From positions 310,001 through 374,000 of the forward strand of contig NZ_JAGQEE010000003.1 in assembly GCF_018304945.1 (NCBI RefSeq): a stretch of 64,000 nt of DNA, given 5' to 3'. Both the position numbers and the translations under genes were made by a program. This document shows, in pieces, positions 46,403-54,030 of this stretch. Within the stretch, counting starts at the first letter, position 1, and the number at the start of each line of letters is the position of its first letter. Under the pieces are notes generated by a model. The model did not search any database and had not been told where the DNA came from. It saw nothing but the letters and a program-made list of their open reading frames with translations. This DNA comes from Collimonas humicola. Its GTDB lineage: Bacteria; Pseudomonadota; Gammaproteobacteria; Burkholderiales; Burkholderiaceae_D.

Positions 46403-46429
46403 GCCTGCTTTAGCAGCAGGCCGTTTTTT
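46403..46429 (+). terminator. Rho-independent terminator after the aegerolysin-like gene
   Basis: GCCTGC, seven-base loop, GCAGGC, then CGTTTTTT. It starts eight bases after the stop codon, ending a single-gene transcript. Confidence 0.75.
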
Positions 46430-46435
46430 ACCCAT

Positions 46436-46459
46436 CCCCGCAAATGCGCATTTGCGGGG
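46436..46459. other. Perfect 24-base palindrome
   Basis: CCCCGCAAATGC followed by its exact reverse complement, with no loop. It sits just after the aegerolysin terminator and about 110 bases before the next gene. It could be an operator for that gene or a second hairpin; there is no T-run. Confidence 0.6.
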
Positions 46460-46569
46460 ATGTCGTAGCATCCGTTCCGGCGGCAGCGGCAGGCTGATGT
46501 AATATCGACAGCCTGGGTTTATTCGCCGTTTCACCGTTTTGCCATTTCGCATAGTGCTGGAGCAAACTC

Positions 46570-47415
46570 GTGGCCCCCAACATATTCGATCCGATAGTAT
46601 TCATCCTGGACGGCAGCCCGTTCCCGCTCCCCGACGCCAGAACCAATCCTTACCTGTATAACCATCAAGGCCATCCTCAGCACCTGCGCGATCCGAAAGG
46701 GGTTTTGATCGAGATGGCTGCGGAAAATCCGGATCTGGAGCGAGGAACCCGCTACACGAATATCTCGCACAGGGAAAAACCCGTTCCCGACGCCTCCTAC
46801 AGCGTCACCTTGTTCGACTTCAAGACGAAGGAAGTCCATTACGAAGCCTTGCGGGCGACGCCAGAGACTGCGCGCGCCTTTGGCATGACCTTGCTGAGAA
46901 ACGGCGAATGCGTCCGCTTTGAATATGAAGGCCTGGTCTGCTCGAAATATACCTATGGGAAATGGGCCGGGCACCAGTCCCCCTACCTGGAAGCCGCGCG
47001 GCGGCGCGAGCTGCTGACCTGCAATCCCACCGACCTGGAGTTCCACGATTTCCCCCACGTCTTTTTTTCCCAGGACAGCCATCCGCTGGTCATCAGCGTC
47101 GCGCGCTGGCGTCCTTACGTGAATGAAATTTCATTGGCCGATCTTTGGCTTGCCCCGGGCGACGCCATCGTGCTGCCGCCCAAGGTGTTCCCATCGCCGC
47201 CCCGCCCCGGCGCTTCTTATGCCGAAGCGAAGAGAAAAATCGTCGACCTGCACGGCAATAGAAACTCCGCATTCGCATGCTGGTCCGATCCCGCCAAGCC
47301 GACGCTGCTCACTGAAACCATCCTGGCCAACGCCGCCCTGATGGCGTCGGCCGCGGCAGCGCCGCATTACCACGAAGAAGTGACGCCTACCAGGCATGCC
47401 ACGCCTGCGGCATAG
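46570..47415 (+). CDS. Hypothetical protein, unknown family
   Basis: A 281-residue protein starting at GTG 46570, which has a good GGAG seven bases upstream. I recognise no family. It has no signal peptide or membrane segment; the composition is that of a soluble cytoplasmic or non-classically released protein, rich in aromatic residues, Pro and His. A DFKTKEVHYEAL region and DLWLAPGDAIVLPPK stand out as possible conserved cores, and the last 30 residues are Ala/His-rich and probably disordered. It is separated from the aegerolysin-like gene by a terminator, so it is a separate transcript. A partner-toxin role is possible but unsupported by motifs. Confidence 0.6.
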   Translation: MAPNIFDPIVFILDGSPFPLPDARTNPYLYNHQGHPQHLRDPKGVLIEMAAENPDLERGTRYTNISHREKPVPDASYSVTLFDFKTKEVHYEALRATPETARAFGMTLLRNGECVRFEYEGLVCSKYTYGKWAGHQSPYLEAARRRELLTCNPTDLEFHDFPHVFFSQDSHPLVISVARWRPYVNEISLADLWLAPGDAIVLPPKVFPSPPRPGASYAEAKRKIVDLHGNRNSAFACWSDPAKPTLLTETILANAALMASAAAAPHYHEEVTPTRHATPAA

Positions 47416-47479
47416 CGGCGCAGCCGCCCGCCGTCCGGGAGAGAGCAGCCGCCGTATAAAGTATAAATTCAGGCTTGCT

Positions 47480-47887
47480 TCAAGCCTTGCCGCTTGCCCT
47501 GTCGATCACCGCCAGAAGGTCCGCCAGCGACTTCTTGCACGCCGCGGCATCCGGGCGGCTCGCGCGCAACGCGGCCAGGGCAGCGTCAATCGCTTTGTCG
47601 ACGACATGCCAGTCGGCGGCGGCACGCGGCTTCAAACCGGCCTCGGCTTCATCCCACGAGGTTTCCAGATCCTTGATGCGCTTCTTTGCCGCCGCAAGAT
47701 CGCCCTTTTCCACCAGCGTGGCAGTGTCCTGAGCGATCAGCCGGAACGGCGACAGATCGCCTAACTTCGAGGGAGTCGCAGCTTCGGCGGAAGCAATGGC
47801 CGACACATAGGGCAGGAAATTTCCTGCGCCCAGCAGCGCGATCGCCAGCATCGCATCAAAAGCCCGTGACATTTTTCGTTTGTGCAT
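47480..47887 (-). CDS. Small exported helical protein, paralogue of 52271-52678
   Basis: A 135-residue protein with an N-terminal hydrophobic signal (residues about 12-36) and a mature helical domain containing [30 protein letters not shown] and [11 protein letters not shown]. It is clearly paralogous to the product of 52271-52678: same length, most mature residues shared. It starts four bases after the COG4705-type membrane protein gene ends, so the two form an operon. Function unknown; probably periplasmic. Confidence 0.72.
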   Translation of the reverse strand: MHKRKMSRAFDAMLAIALLGAGNFLPYVSAIASAEAATPSKLGDLSPFRLIAQDTATLVEKGDLAAAKKRIKDLETSWDEAEAGLKPRAAADWHVVDKAIDAALAALRASRPDAAACKKSLADLLAVIDRASGKA

Positions 47888-47891
47888 TTTT

Positions 47892-48713
47892 TCACCTTAT
47901 CGGTAGTTTGTTTGAAGAATTGGTCATGCTGATTCTGCATACGAGCGCAGCTATGACGGCGAGGAAAACCAGGCTGGTGAGCACCGTTCCCCAGCCGAGC
48001 CCGCCATAGCTGCGCGACTGCGCCAGCAGGTCGCCCAGCGAGGCGCCCAGGGGGCGGGTGAGAATGTAGGCAAGCCAGAAAGTCAGAACGGGGCTGGCGC
48101 CCAGGCGGTAAGCCAGCGCGGCGACGCCTATCAACGATCCGAATACCAGCACGCCCAGCCTGAAACCCAAACCGAGCGCCTCCGTTGCGAGATCGCCGGC
48201 CGCCGTGCCCAAGGCAAATGTCAGCAGGATCGCAGCCCAATAGAAAAGCTCGCGCTTCCGGCTGACGATGGTCAGGATCGACAGGGTCCTCTCCTGCTGG
48301 TACCAGATAGCGAAGAGCGCCGCCAGCATCAAGCTGAAAACAGCGGTGCTGAGATAAAGACTGATGCCCAGGCCGTCGGTCAGCGCGTCGGTTATCTGCG
48401 TGCCGACCACGCTCAGCAAGACGACCGCGAGCCAATAAATCCAGGGCACATAACGGCTTTTCCGCAATTGCAACGCCAGCGCCATGATCAGCATGGCAGC
48501 CGTAATCGCTCCGGTAACGGCGGCGCCAAATCCGACGTGGACCGCAAGGTAGTCGGCGCCTGTTTCGCCGACCGTCGTCGACAGGATCTTGATCAGCCAG
48601 AAAACCACGCCGATCTGTGGAACCTTGTTGAGCATGACGGCGCCGCTCCCTGCCGGGAGACCAGCCGCGTTACGCTGCGCGGCGTTTTCGATAGAAGCGT
48701 TTAATGTTTGCAT
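47892..48713 (-). CDS. COG4705-like integral membrane protein
   Basis: A 273-residue protein with about eight transmembrane helices. The family repeat is visible near the start: [29 protein letters not shown], with a second internal copy of the pattern ([29 protein letters not shown]). Proteins of this type have no established function. The start is uncertain: ATG 48713 is used, while an in-frame ATG at 48752 would add 13 residues. It is followed immediately by the small exported gene and is divergent from the TonB receptor at 49277. Confidence 0.78.
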   Translation of the reverse strand: MQTLNASIENAAQRNAAGLPAGSGAVMLNKVPQIGVVFWLIKILSTTVGETGADYLAVHVGFGAAVTGAITAAMLIMALALQLRKSRYVPWIYWLAVVLLSVVGTQITDALTDGLGISLYLSTAVFSLMLAALFAIWYQQERTLSILTIVSRKRELFYWAAILLTFALGTAAGDLATEALGLGFRLGVLVFGSLIGVAALAYRLGASPVLTFWLAYILTRPLGASLGDLLAQSRSYGGLGWGTVLTSLVFLAVIAALVCRISMTNSSNKLPIR

Positions 48714-49276
48714 GCCTGTGCCTCGCTCAGAAGATTCTTGTTGATGCGGCATATTCTGATGTCGCTTCCTTAGGAGTCACTTAGAGATGCACAGGAAAAA
48801 TCGGGCAGTGTGCGGTTGCGTACCGAGATAGCGAACGCGCCCTCAAAGGCGCCATTCGTCCTGCCGTCCGCTGCTGAAAATATCAGGCAATACTTAGCGC
48901 AAACTTAGTCCTCCGATTCTGTTGTTGCTCAACAGCAGCCTGCTTTGATTGTAATCACCCAGTAACAAAACAAGCCGATATTTGCGCCGTTCCAACGACG
49001 CTATCTCACCACTGGCGCCGCTGTGAGCAGGCTATCGGGATATAAAAAAAACCAACCCGTAGGTGTCGTCTGAAAACCAGAAAATGCGATGAATGACATG
49101 TGCTTTTTTGATTACGACACTTGCCTTGACTGATACCCAATAAGAAAAGGCATCTGATGCGCCTTCTGCAAAAGAGAAGGCTCCCATCGAAATAAACGGC
49201 TCGGATTTTGTCGTTGTGCATGGAAGCAGCCGCCACAACAATCTTCGAGAGGATATCCATCTTTTTTCTACATAAA
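48714..49276. other. Divergent intergenic region before the first TonB receptor
   Basis: 563 bases between the divergent COG4705-like and TonB-receptor genes. I looked for Fur-type and other palindromic operators and saw none that were convincing. A minus-strand open frame at 49006-49287 overlaps the receptor start and does not look like a gene. Confidence 0.5.
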
Positions 49277-52117
49277 ATGAAACCCATAAATTTGCGTCAC
49301 ACCATATTGGCGGTCTCGATTGCCCATCTGTTTCCTGCCATAGCCCTTGCTGCCGGCGCCATCGATGGCAAGGTGCAGGAAGATGCTGCTGCCAAACGGC
49401 CGCTGGCCGGAGTCCTGGTCACCATTCGCGAAACCGGAGCCAGCGCCAGCACCGGCAAAGACGGTCAATTTTCCTTTCACGATGTCGCCCCGGGTTCCTA
49501 CACGCTGGCGCTGCAGGTAGCGGACCAGGCAGCGATCGACCGCAAGATCACGGTTGCCGATCAAGAGACCTTGCGCCCGGAGATCCTGCTCGAGCCGAGC
49601 GCCAGCGCGGCCCAGCAAATCACGGTGCTGGCGCAATTTGCGCCGGCCGCGATTGCACGCGCCGCGCAGCAAGAGGCGCCGAATCTGGTGAATATCACGA
49701 CTTCTGCGGAAATGAAGAAACTGCCGGACGTGAATACCGGCGAAGCCGTGCGGCGGCTGCCGGGCGTATCGCTGGAGACCGATGAGGGCGAGGGCCGCTA
49801 CGTCAATATCCGCGGCCTGGATGCCGATCTGAACAGCACGACTTTTGGCGGCGTGCGCCTGCCGCCAACCAATAACGCCTCGCCGTTTGGCGGCTACCGC
49901 GCCGTCACGTTCGACTCGATCCCGATCGGCCTGGTCGGCGCCATCGCCGTGACCAAATCCAACCTGCCGGAACAGGATGCCGAAGCGCTCGGCGGCACTA
50001 TCGAGATCACGCCGAAAACCGCCCCCGCCAACGGCCGTCCGTTCTTGCAGGGAAATGTCGGATTCGGCCGCGAAGAGCTGCGCGGCACCAACATCACGGA
50101 CATTTCGATTTCCGGCGGCGGCCGCTTCGGCGGATCGACCCCAGCCGATTCCAACATCGTCGCCTACCGCGACCGGCCATTCTCGTTTGTCGGCACGCTC
50201 GCCTACTACGAAGACAAGCGCGGCTTCGACGACGTCGAGCCGGCTTATCTTGATAGCGCCAGCTTTCCGCACAACGCGTACTCCGCCATCGACCAGCGCG
50301 TTTATCAATTGCATCGCCGCCGCCATGGCTACGGCATCGACCTCGGCTATCGCCCTGACGCGGACAACAGCTACTATTTCCGCGCATTCGACGCCGGTCA
50401 TACCGAGTCTTACCTGAGCGATCACCTGACCATTACCCCGGACGGCAATCCGGTCGCGCTTGGCAACGGCCAGTACAGCGATACCCTGAATGCCAACGGT
50501 GCACTGGTCAAGAAGCTGCGCGATGAACAGGAGACTATCCGCGACCAGGTTTTTGTCCTGGGCGGAAAAAACAAATTCGATGGCCGTACCCTGGACTATC
50601 GCGTTGCCTTCACCAAAGGCTCCTACGACAAACCGTACGACTACAATTCGTCCTATACCTATGCGCCGGCCAACGGCGCAAATTCAGATGCGAATATTCT
50701 CTACAGCCTTGGCGGCAAGGACTCCACGCCCAAGTATGCGATTTCAGGCACGGCCGCCAATGACTATGCCAATCCGGCAAACTACACCCTGAGCAGTTTC
50801 CGCAACAGCACGGCATCCAACTACGACAAGGAAACCTCGTTCGCCAGCAATCTCGATTCGCCCGTGTCCTGGGGCGGCTTTGACGACGAATCCTTCAAGG
50901 TGGGCGGCAGCGTCCGGCTGCGCAAAAAGCTGACGACATCGCCGCAATACTCTTACCAGAATTTGCCGGCGATCCCGCTGACGGCTGCCGCCGGCGGACC
51001 CAACGTCGTTTACTACGACGGTCAATACCAGAACGGCCCTGCCATCACACCCGGCTATCTCCAGGGACAGCTAGGCTCCGGAACGCAGCAGCCTGGCGAC
51101 GTGATTTCGACCGCCCAGCAATTCCTCAGCGCCAAGGAAGACGTCTATGCGGCGTATGGCCAGTACCAATACCGGCAAGGCGCCTTCGGCCTGGTCGGTG
51201 GCGTGCGTTATGAGGCGACCCGCGATCACTCCGATGCGCTGTCGACGTCCAACAATGGCGCCGATCCGGCGCCTGTGAGCGGATCGCGCCACTATGCGAA
51301 TTTCTTCCCCAGCCTGCAGGTGAAATATGAATTGCAGCCGGACCTGCAAGTCCGCGCCGCCTACTCCTCGACGATCGCACGTCCCGGCTTCAATCAGGTC
51401 AATCCGTCGCTGTCGGTGGACACAGGCGCCGGCATCATTGCGCGCGGCAATCCCGACCTCAAGCCGGCGACCGCGAACAGCTTCGATCTGAGCATTGAAA
51501 AATACCTGCCTGACGCCGGCATCCTGTCCTTCGGCCTGTTCGACAAGGAAATCAAGGACTACATCGTGCCGTCCGTATCGACCCAGGTGGTCTCCAACGA
51601 TGCGATTTTTGCCGGCATCACCGGACCGGTCAGGGTCGCCAGCTATAGCAATGCCGGCAAATCCTATGCGCGCGGCTTTGAATTCAATTACGAACAGCGC
51701 TTCAAGAAATTGCCCGGCATCCTGAGCGGCCTGGGCGCCGGCATCAACTGGACATACGTCAATTCCCGTTTTGAAATCCGGCCCGGCGAATATTCAAGCT
51801 TGCCGTCATCTTCTAAAAATACCGCCAATGCGACCATCTTCTATGAGCGCAACGGAGTCAACCTGCGCCTGGCCGGCTACTATGTTTCGCGGGATTTGTT
51901 TGCGATCCAAGGCACCGGCATCGACGTATATAACTCATCGCGCTTCTCCATGGATTTCGGCGGCACGGTTGCGATCGACAAGAATCTGGCGGTCTATTTC
52001 AATGCCAAGAACCTGCTCGATACGCCGCACCGCTTTGAAGAAGGCAGCAGCGACCGCGTGATCCAGCGCGAGTTTTACGGCAAGACCTTCCAGCTCGGCT
52101 TGAACTTCAACTACTAA
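49277..52117 (+). CDS. TonB-dependent outer-membrane receptor with N-terminal carboxypeptidase-like domain
   Basis: A 946-residue receptor. A signal peptide (cleavage near ALAAGA) is followed by a CarboxypepD-regulatory-like beta domain (about residues 28-105, ASTGKDGQFSFHDVAPGSYTL). The plug has TGEAVRRLPGVSLETDEGEGRYVNIRGL, the pattern of the TonB-dependent receptors often seen in glycan or oligomer uptake loci. A 22-strand barrel follows, closing with FYGKTFQLGLNFNY and its terminal aromatic residue. ATG 49277 is preferred over 49208, which would put unrelated residues before the signal peptide. The substrate is unknown. A small exported gene follows. Confidence 0.9.
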   Translation: MKPINLRHTILAVSIAHLFPAIALAAGAIDGKVQEDAAAKRPLAGVLVTIRETGASASTGKDGQFSFHDVAPGSYTLALQVADQAAIDRKITVADQETLRPEILLEPSASAAQQITVLAQFAPAAIARAAQQEAPNLVNITTSAEMKKLPDVNTGEAVRRLPGVSLETDEGEGRYVNIRGLDADLNSTTFGGVRLPPTNNASPFGGYRAVTFDSIPIGLVGAIAVTKSNLPEQDAEALGGTIEITPKTAPANGRPFLQGNVGFGREELRGTNITDISISGGGRFGGSTPADSNIVAYRDRPFSFVGTLAYYEDKRGFDDVEPAYLDSASFPHNAYSAIDQRVYQLHRRRHGYGIDLGYRPDADNSYYFRAFDAGHTESYLSDHLTITPDGNPVALGNGQYSDTLNANGALVKKLRDEQETIRDQVFVLGGKNKFDGRTLDYRVAFTKGSYDKPYDYNSSYTYAPANGANSDANILYSLGGKDSTPKYAISGTAANDYANPANYTLSSFRNSTASNYDKETSFASNLDSPVSWGGFDDESFKVGGSVRLRKKLTTSPQYSYQNLPAIPLTAAAGGPNVVYYDGQYQNGPAITPGYLQGQLGSGTQQPGDVISTAQQFLSAKEDVYAAYGQYQYRQGAFGLVGGVRYEATRDHSDALSTSNNGADPAPVSGSRHYANFFPSLQVKYELQPDLQVRAAYSSTIARPGFNQVNPSLSVDTGAGIIARGNPDLKPATANSFDLSIEKYLPDAGILSFGLFDKEIKDYIVPSVSTQVVSNDAIFAGITGPVRVASYSNAGKSYARGFEFNYEQRFKKLPGILSGLGAGINWTYVNSRFEIRPGEYSSLPSSSKNTANATIFYERNGVNLRLAGYYVSRDLFAIQGTGIDVYNSSRFSMDFGGTVAIDKNLAVYFNAKNLLDTPHRFEEGSSDRVIQREFYGKTFQLGLNFNY

Positions 52118-52132
52118 TGCCGCCGCCATCCT

Positions 52133-52171
52133 CGTTCCAGTCCGGCGCCGCCCGCGGCACGGGCTGGAACG
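52133..52171 (+). other. Strong intercistronic hairpin after the TonB receptor
   Basis: CGTTCCAGTCCG and CGGGCTGGAACG form a 12-base stem with one G-T pair, 15 bases after the receptor stop. Flanking GCCGCC/GGCGGC can extend it. There is no T-run; it may protect the receptor mRNA or reduce read-through into the small gene. Confidence 0.5.
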
Positions 52172-52270
52172 CGGAGGCGGCAGGAAACGGCCCTGCTGCA
52201 GGTTTATAGGGATGCAAACGCATCACATCCGCTTCACATTCAGATGGACTCTTCTACTAAAGGCAAGAAA

Positions 52271-52678
52271 ATGCAAAAGACAAAAGCAGCTCCGGTATTC
52301 ACCGCACTGATGGCCGTCACGCTTCTTGGCGCCTGGCACTACACGCCGTCGCTATCCCTGATGACACCGGCAGCGGCCGCTACCGTTTCGGCATTGGGCG
52401 ATCTGTCGCCGTTTCGCCAGATTGCCGAGGATACGGCGGCCTTGATCGGCAAGGGAGACCTGGCGGCGGCCAAGACCAGGATCAAGGATCTCGAAACCAC
52501 CTGGGACGAAGCCGAAGCCGGTTTGAAACCGCGTTCGGCTGAAGACTGGCGCTTCGTCGACAAGGCCATCGACCGCGCCTTGGCGGCCTTGCGCGCCAGC
52601 CGTCCCGAGCCAGCGCTCTGCAAGCAAACCGTCGACGAGCTGCTGGTCATCATCGACAAGCAGAGCGGCAAGCCATGA
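52271..52678 (+). CDS. Small exported helical protein, paralogue of 47480-47887
   Basis: A 135-residue protein, the same length as its paralogue. A hydrophobic signal at residues about 8-35 is followed by [30 protein letters not shown] and [19 protein letters not shown] 52271 is preferred over 52244, which has no ribosome site. It lies 153 bases after the TonB receptor, so both paralogues flank the receptor and its divergent neighbour. Function unknown; predicted periplasmic. Confidence 0.72.
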   Translation: MQKTKAAPVFTALMAVTLLGAWHYTPSLSLMTPAAAATVSALGDLSPFRQIAEDTAALIGKGDLAAAKTRIKDLETTWDEAEAGLKPRSAEDWRFVDKAIDRALAALRASRPEPALCKQTVDELLVIIDKQSGKP

Positions 52679-52726
52679 TGTAAAGCGAAGCGCAGCACAC
52701 GCCTGAGCGGCTGCCCTGCATGCCGC

Positions 52727-53521
52727 TCAGGCGATTGCCGCATAAGAACCGCAGCCGTCCGGCCATGGCGTCAATACTTCAAAACCATCGGCGGTCACCG
52801 CCACCATGTGCTCCCATTGCGCCGACAAGGAATGATCCCGCGTGACCACCGTCCAGCCGTCGTCCAGCTCCCGGGTTTCGCGCTTGCCGGCATTGAGCAT
52901 CGGTTCGATGGTGAACACCATGCCTGGCTTCAAGCGTAGTCCTTCACCCCGGTTGCCGTAATGCAGCACCTGCAGGTCTTCGTGGTAGACCTGGCCGATG
53001 CCATGGCCGCAATATTCCCGCACGACGCTGAAGCGCTCCCGCTGCGCCACGCTCTGGATGGCGTGGCCGACGTCGCCCAGCGTTGCGCCGGGGCGCACCT
53101 GCAGGATGCCAGCCCGCATCGCCTCGTAGGTGGTGTCGACCAGCCGGCGCGCCAGCGCGCTGGGTTCGCCGACATAGTACATGCGGCTGGTATCGCCGAA
53201 CCAGCCATCGGCGATGACCGCCACGTCGATGTTGACGATGTCGCCATCCTTCAAGACCTCCTGCTCTGACGGGATGCCGTGGCAGATCACGTCGTTGACG
53301 GAGATGCACACCGTTTTCGGGAAGCCGTGGTAGCCGACATTGGCAGGTATCACCTTTTGCACCTGGACGATGTAGTCATGGCACAGGCGATCCAGCTGGT
53401 CCGTGGAGACGCCCGGTTTTACATGTTCCGCGATCATCAGCAATACATCGGCAGCCAGGCCGCCGGCGATACGCAGCTTGGCGATGTCCGCCGCCGACTT
53501 GATCTGGCCCGGCCGGCTCAT
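52727..53521 (-). CDS. map: Type I methionine aminopeptidase
   Basis: A 264-residue enzyme that removes N-terminal methionine from nascent proteins. The five metal ligands are present in order: Asp in VNIDVAV, Asp in FGDTSRM, His in GHGIGQV, Glu in FTIEPML and Glu in QWEHMV; the substrate-binding GYHGFPKTVC motif is also visible. Its ATG overlaps the stop of the ParD-like gene (ATGA), so translation is coupled. The context, not near rpsB/tsf, suggests an accessory MetAP copy rather than the housekeeping one, though the rest of the genome is not visible. Confidence 0.93.
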   Translation of the reverse strand: MSRPGQIKSAADIAKLRIAGGLAADVLLMIAEHVKPGVSTDQLDRLCHDYIVQVQKVIPANVGYHGFPKTVCISVNDVICHGIPSEQEVLKDGDIVNIDVAVIADGWFGDTSRMYYVGEPSALARRLVDTTYEAMRAGILQVRPGATLGDVGHAIQSVAQRERFSVVREYCGHGIGQVYHEDLQVLHYGNRGEGLRLKPGMVFTIEPMLNAGKRETRELDDGWTVVTRDHSLSAQWEHMVAVTADGFEVLTPWPDGCGSYAAIA

Positions 53522-53781
53522 CGCAAGGCCTTTCGTGCCGGCTTCGGCGCCGCAGGCGGAGGCGCAAGCTCCTGCGTAAAGAACGCCAGGCTCTGGTCGC
53601 CCGCCTGCCTGGCGCGCATCAGCAACTGGCAGATATCGCCATGGCAAAGGTCCGGATGCAGTTCGGACAGCATGCCGATGCGCATCCAGTGTTCGGCCTG
53701 GGCGTTGATGGAACGGCTCAGCGCATCGCTCGCGCTGCGCAGGTTGTCGTGCATTAGATCGGAGATTTTGACGATGCCCAT
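53518..53781 (-). CDS. ParD-like antitoxin family protein
   Basis: An 87-residue protein. The N-terminus (MGIVKISDLMHDNLRSAS, then SINAQAEHWMRIGM) is the ribbon-helix-helix pattern of the ParD-like family; the C-terminal half is helical and ends in a Pro/Ala/Lys-rich tail. ParD proteins are antitoxins and autoregulators of type II toxin-antitoxin pairs. No ParE-like toxin is adjacent; the partner gene is a methionine aminopeptidase, overlapped by four bases. It may serve as the operon's transcriptional regulator. Confidence 0.78.
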   Translation of the reverse strand: MGIVKISDLMHDNLRSASDALSRSINAQAEHWMRIGMLSELHPDLCHGDICQLLMRARQAGDQSLAFFTQELAPPPAAPKPARKALR

Positions 53782-54030
53782 GGTGATTTTCCCAATATAC
53801 GCTTTATATACAAAACATATATTAGCATATCCGCCTCGATAGCGAATCCATGGAGGATTTCATCCGGCCACGGCGGCGCGGCATGTCCGTCGCCTGCCGG
53901 GGGGTTCGCCGAATTGCTAAAAAAATCTTTAAAAGTGGCCCCTTTTTCAATCTCGGATGGCAATATCAGTAGGGTCGCATACCAAGCCGACACACTCCAT
54001 ACTGCATCCGAAACAAAACTGAGGACACTA

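Noticed and set aside
49006-49287. A 93-codon minus-strand open frame between the divergent COG4705-like and TonB-receptor genes
   Set aside because: It overlaps the start of the receptor, has a weak start region and a composition rich in Cys, Arg and Ser without any recognised family.
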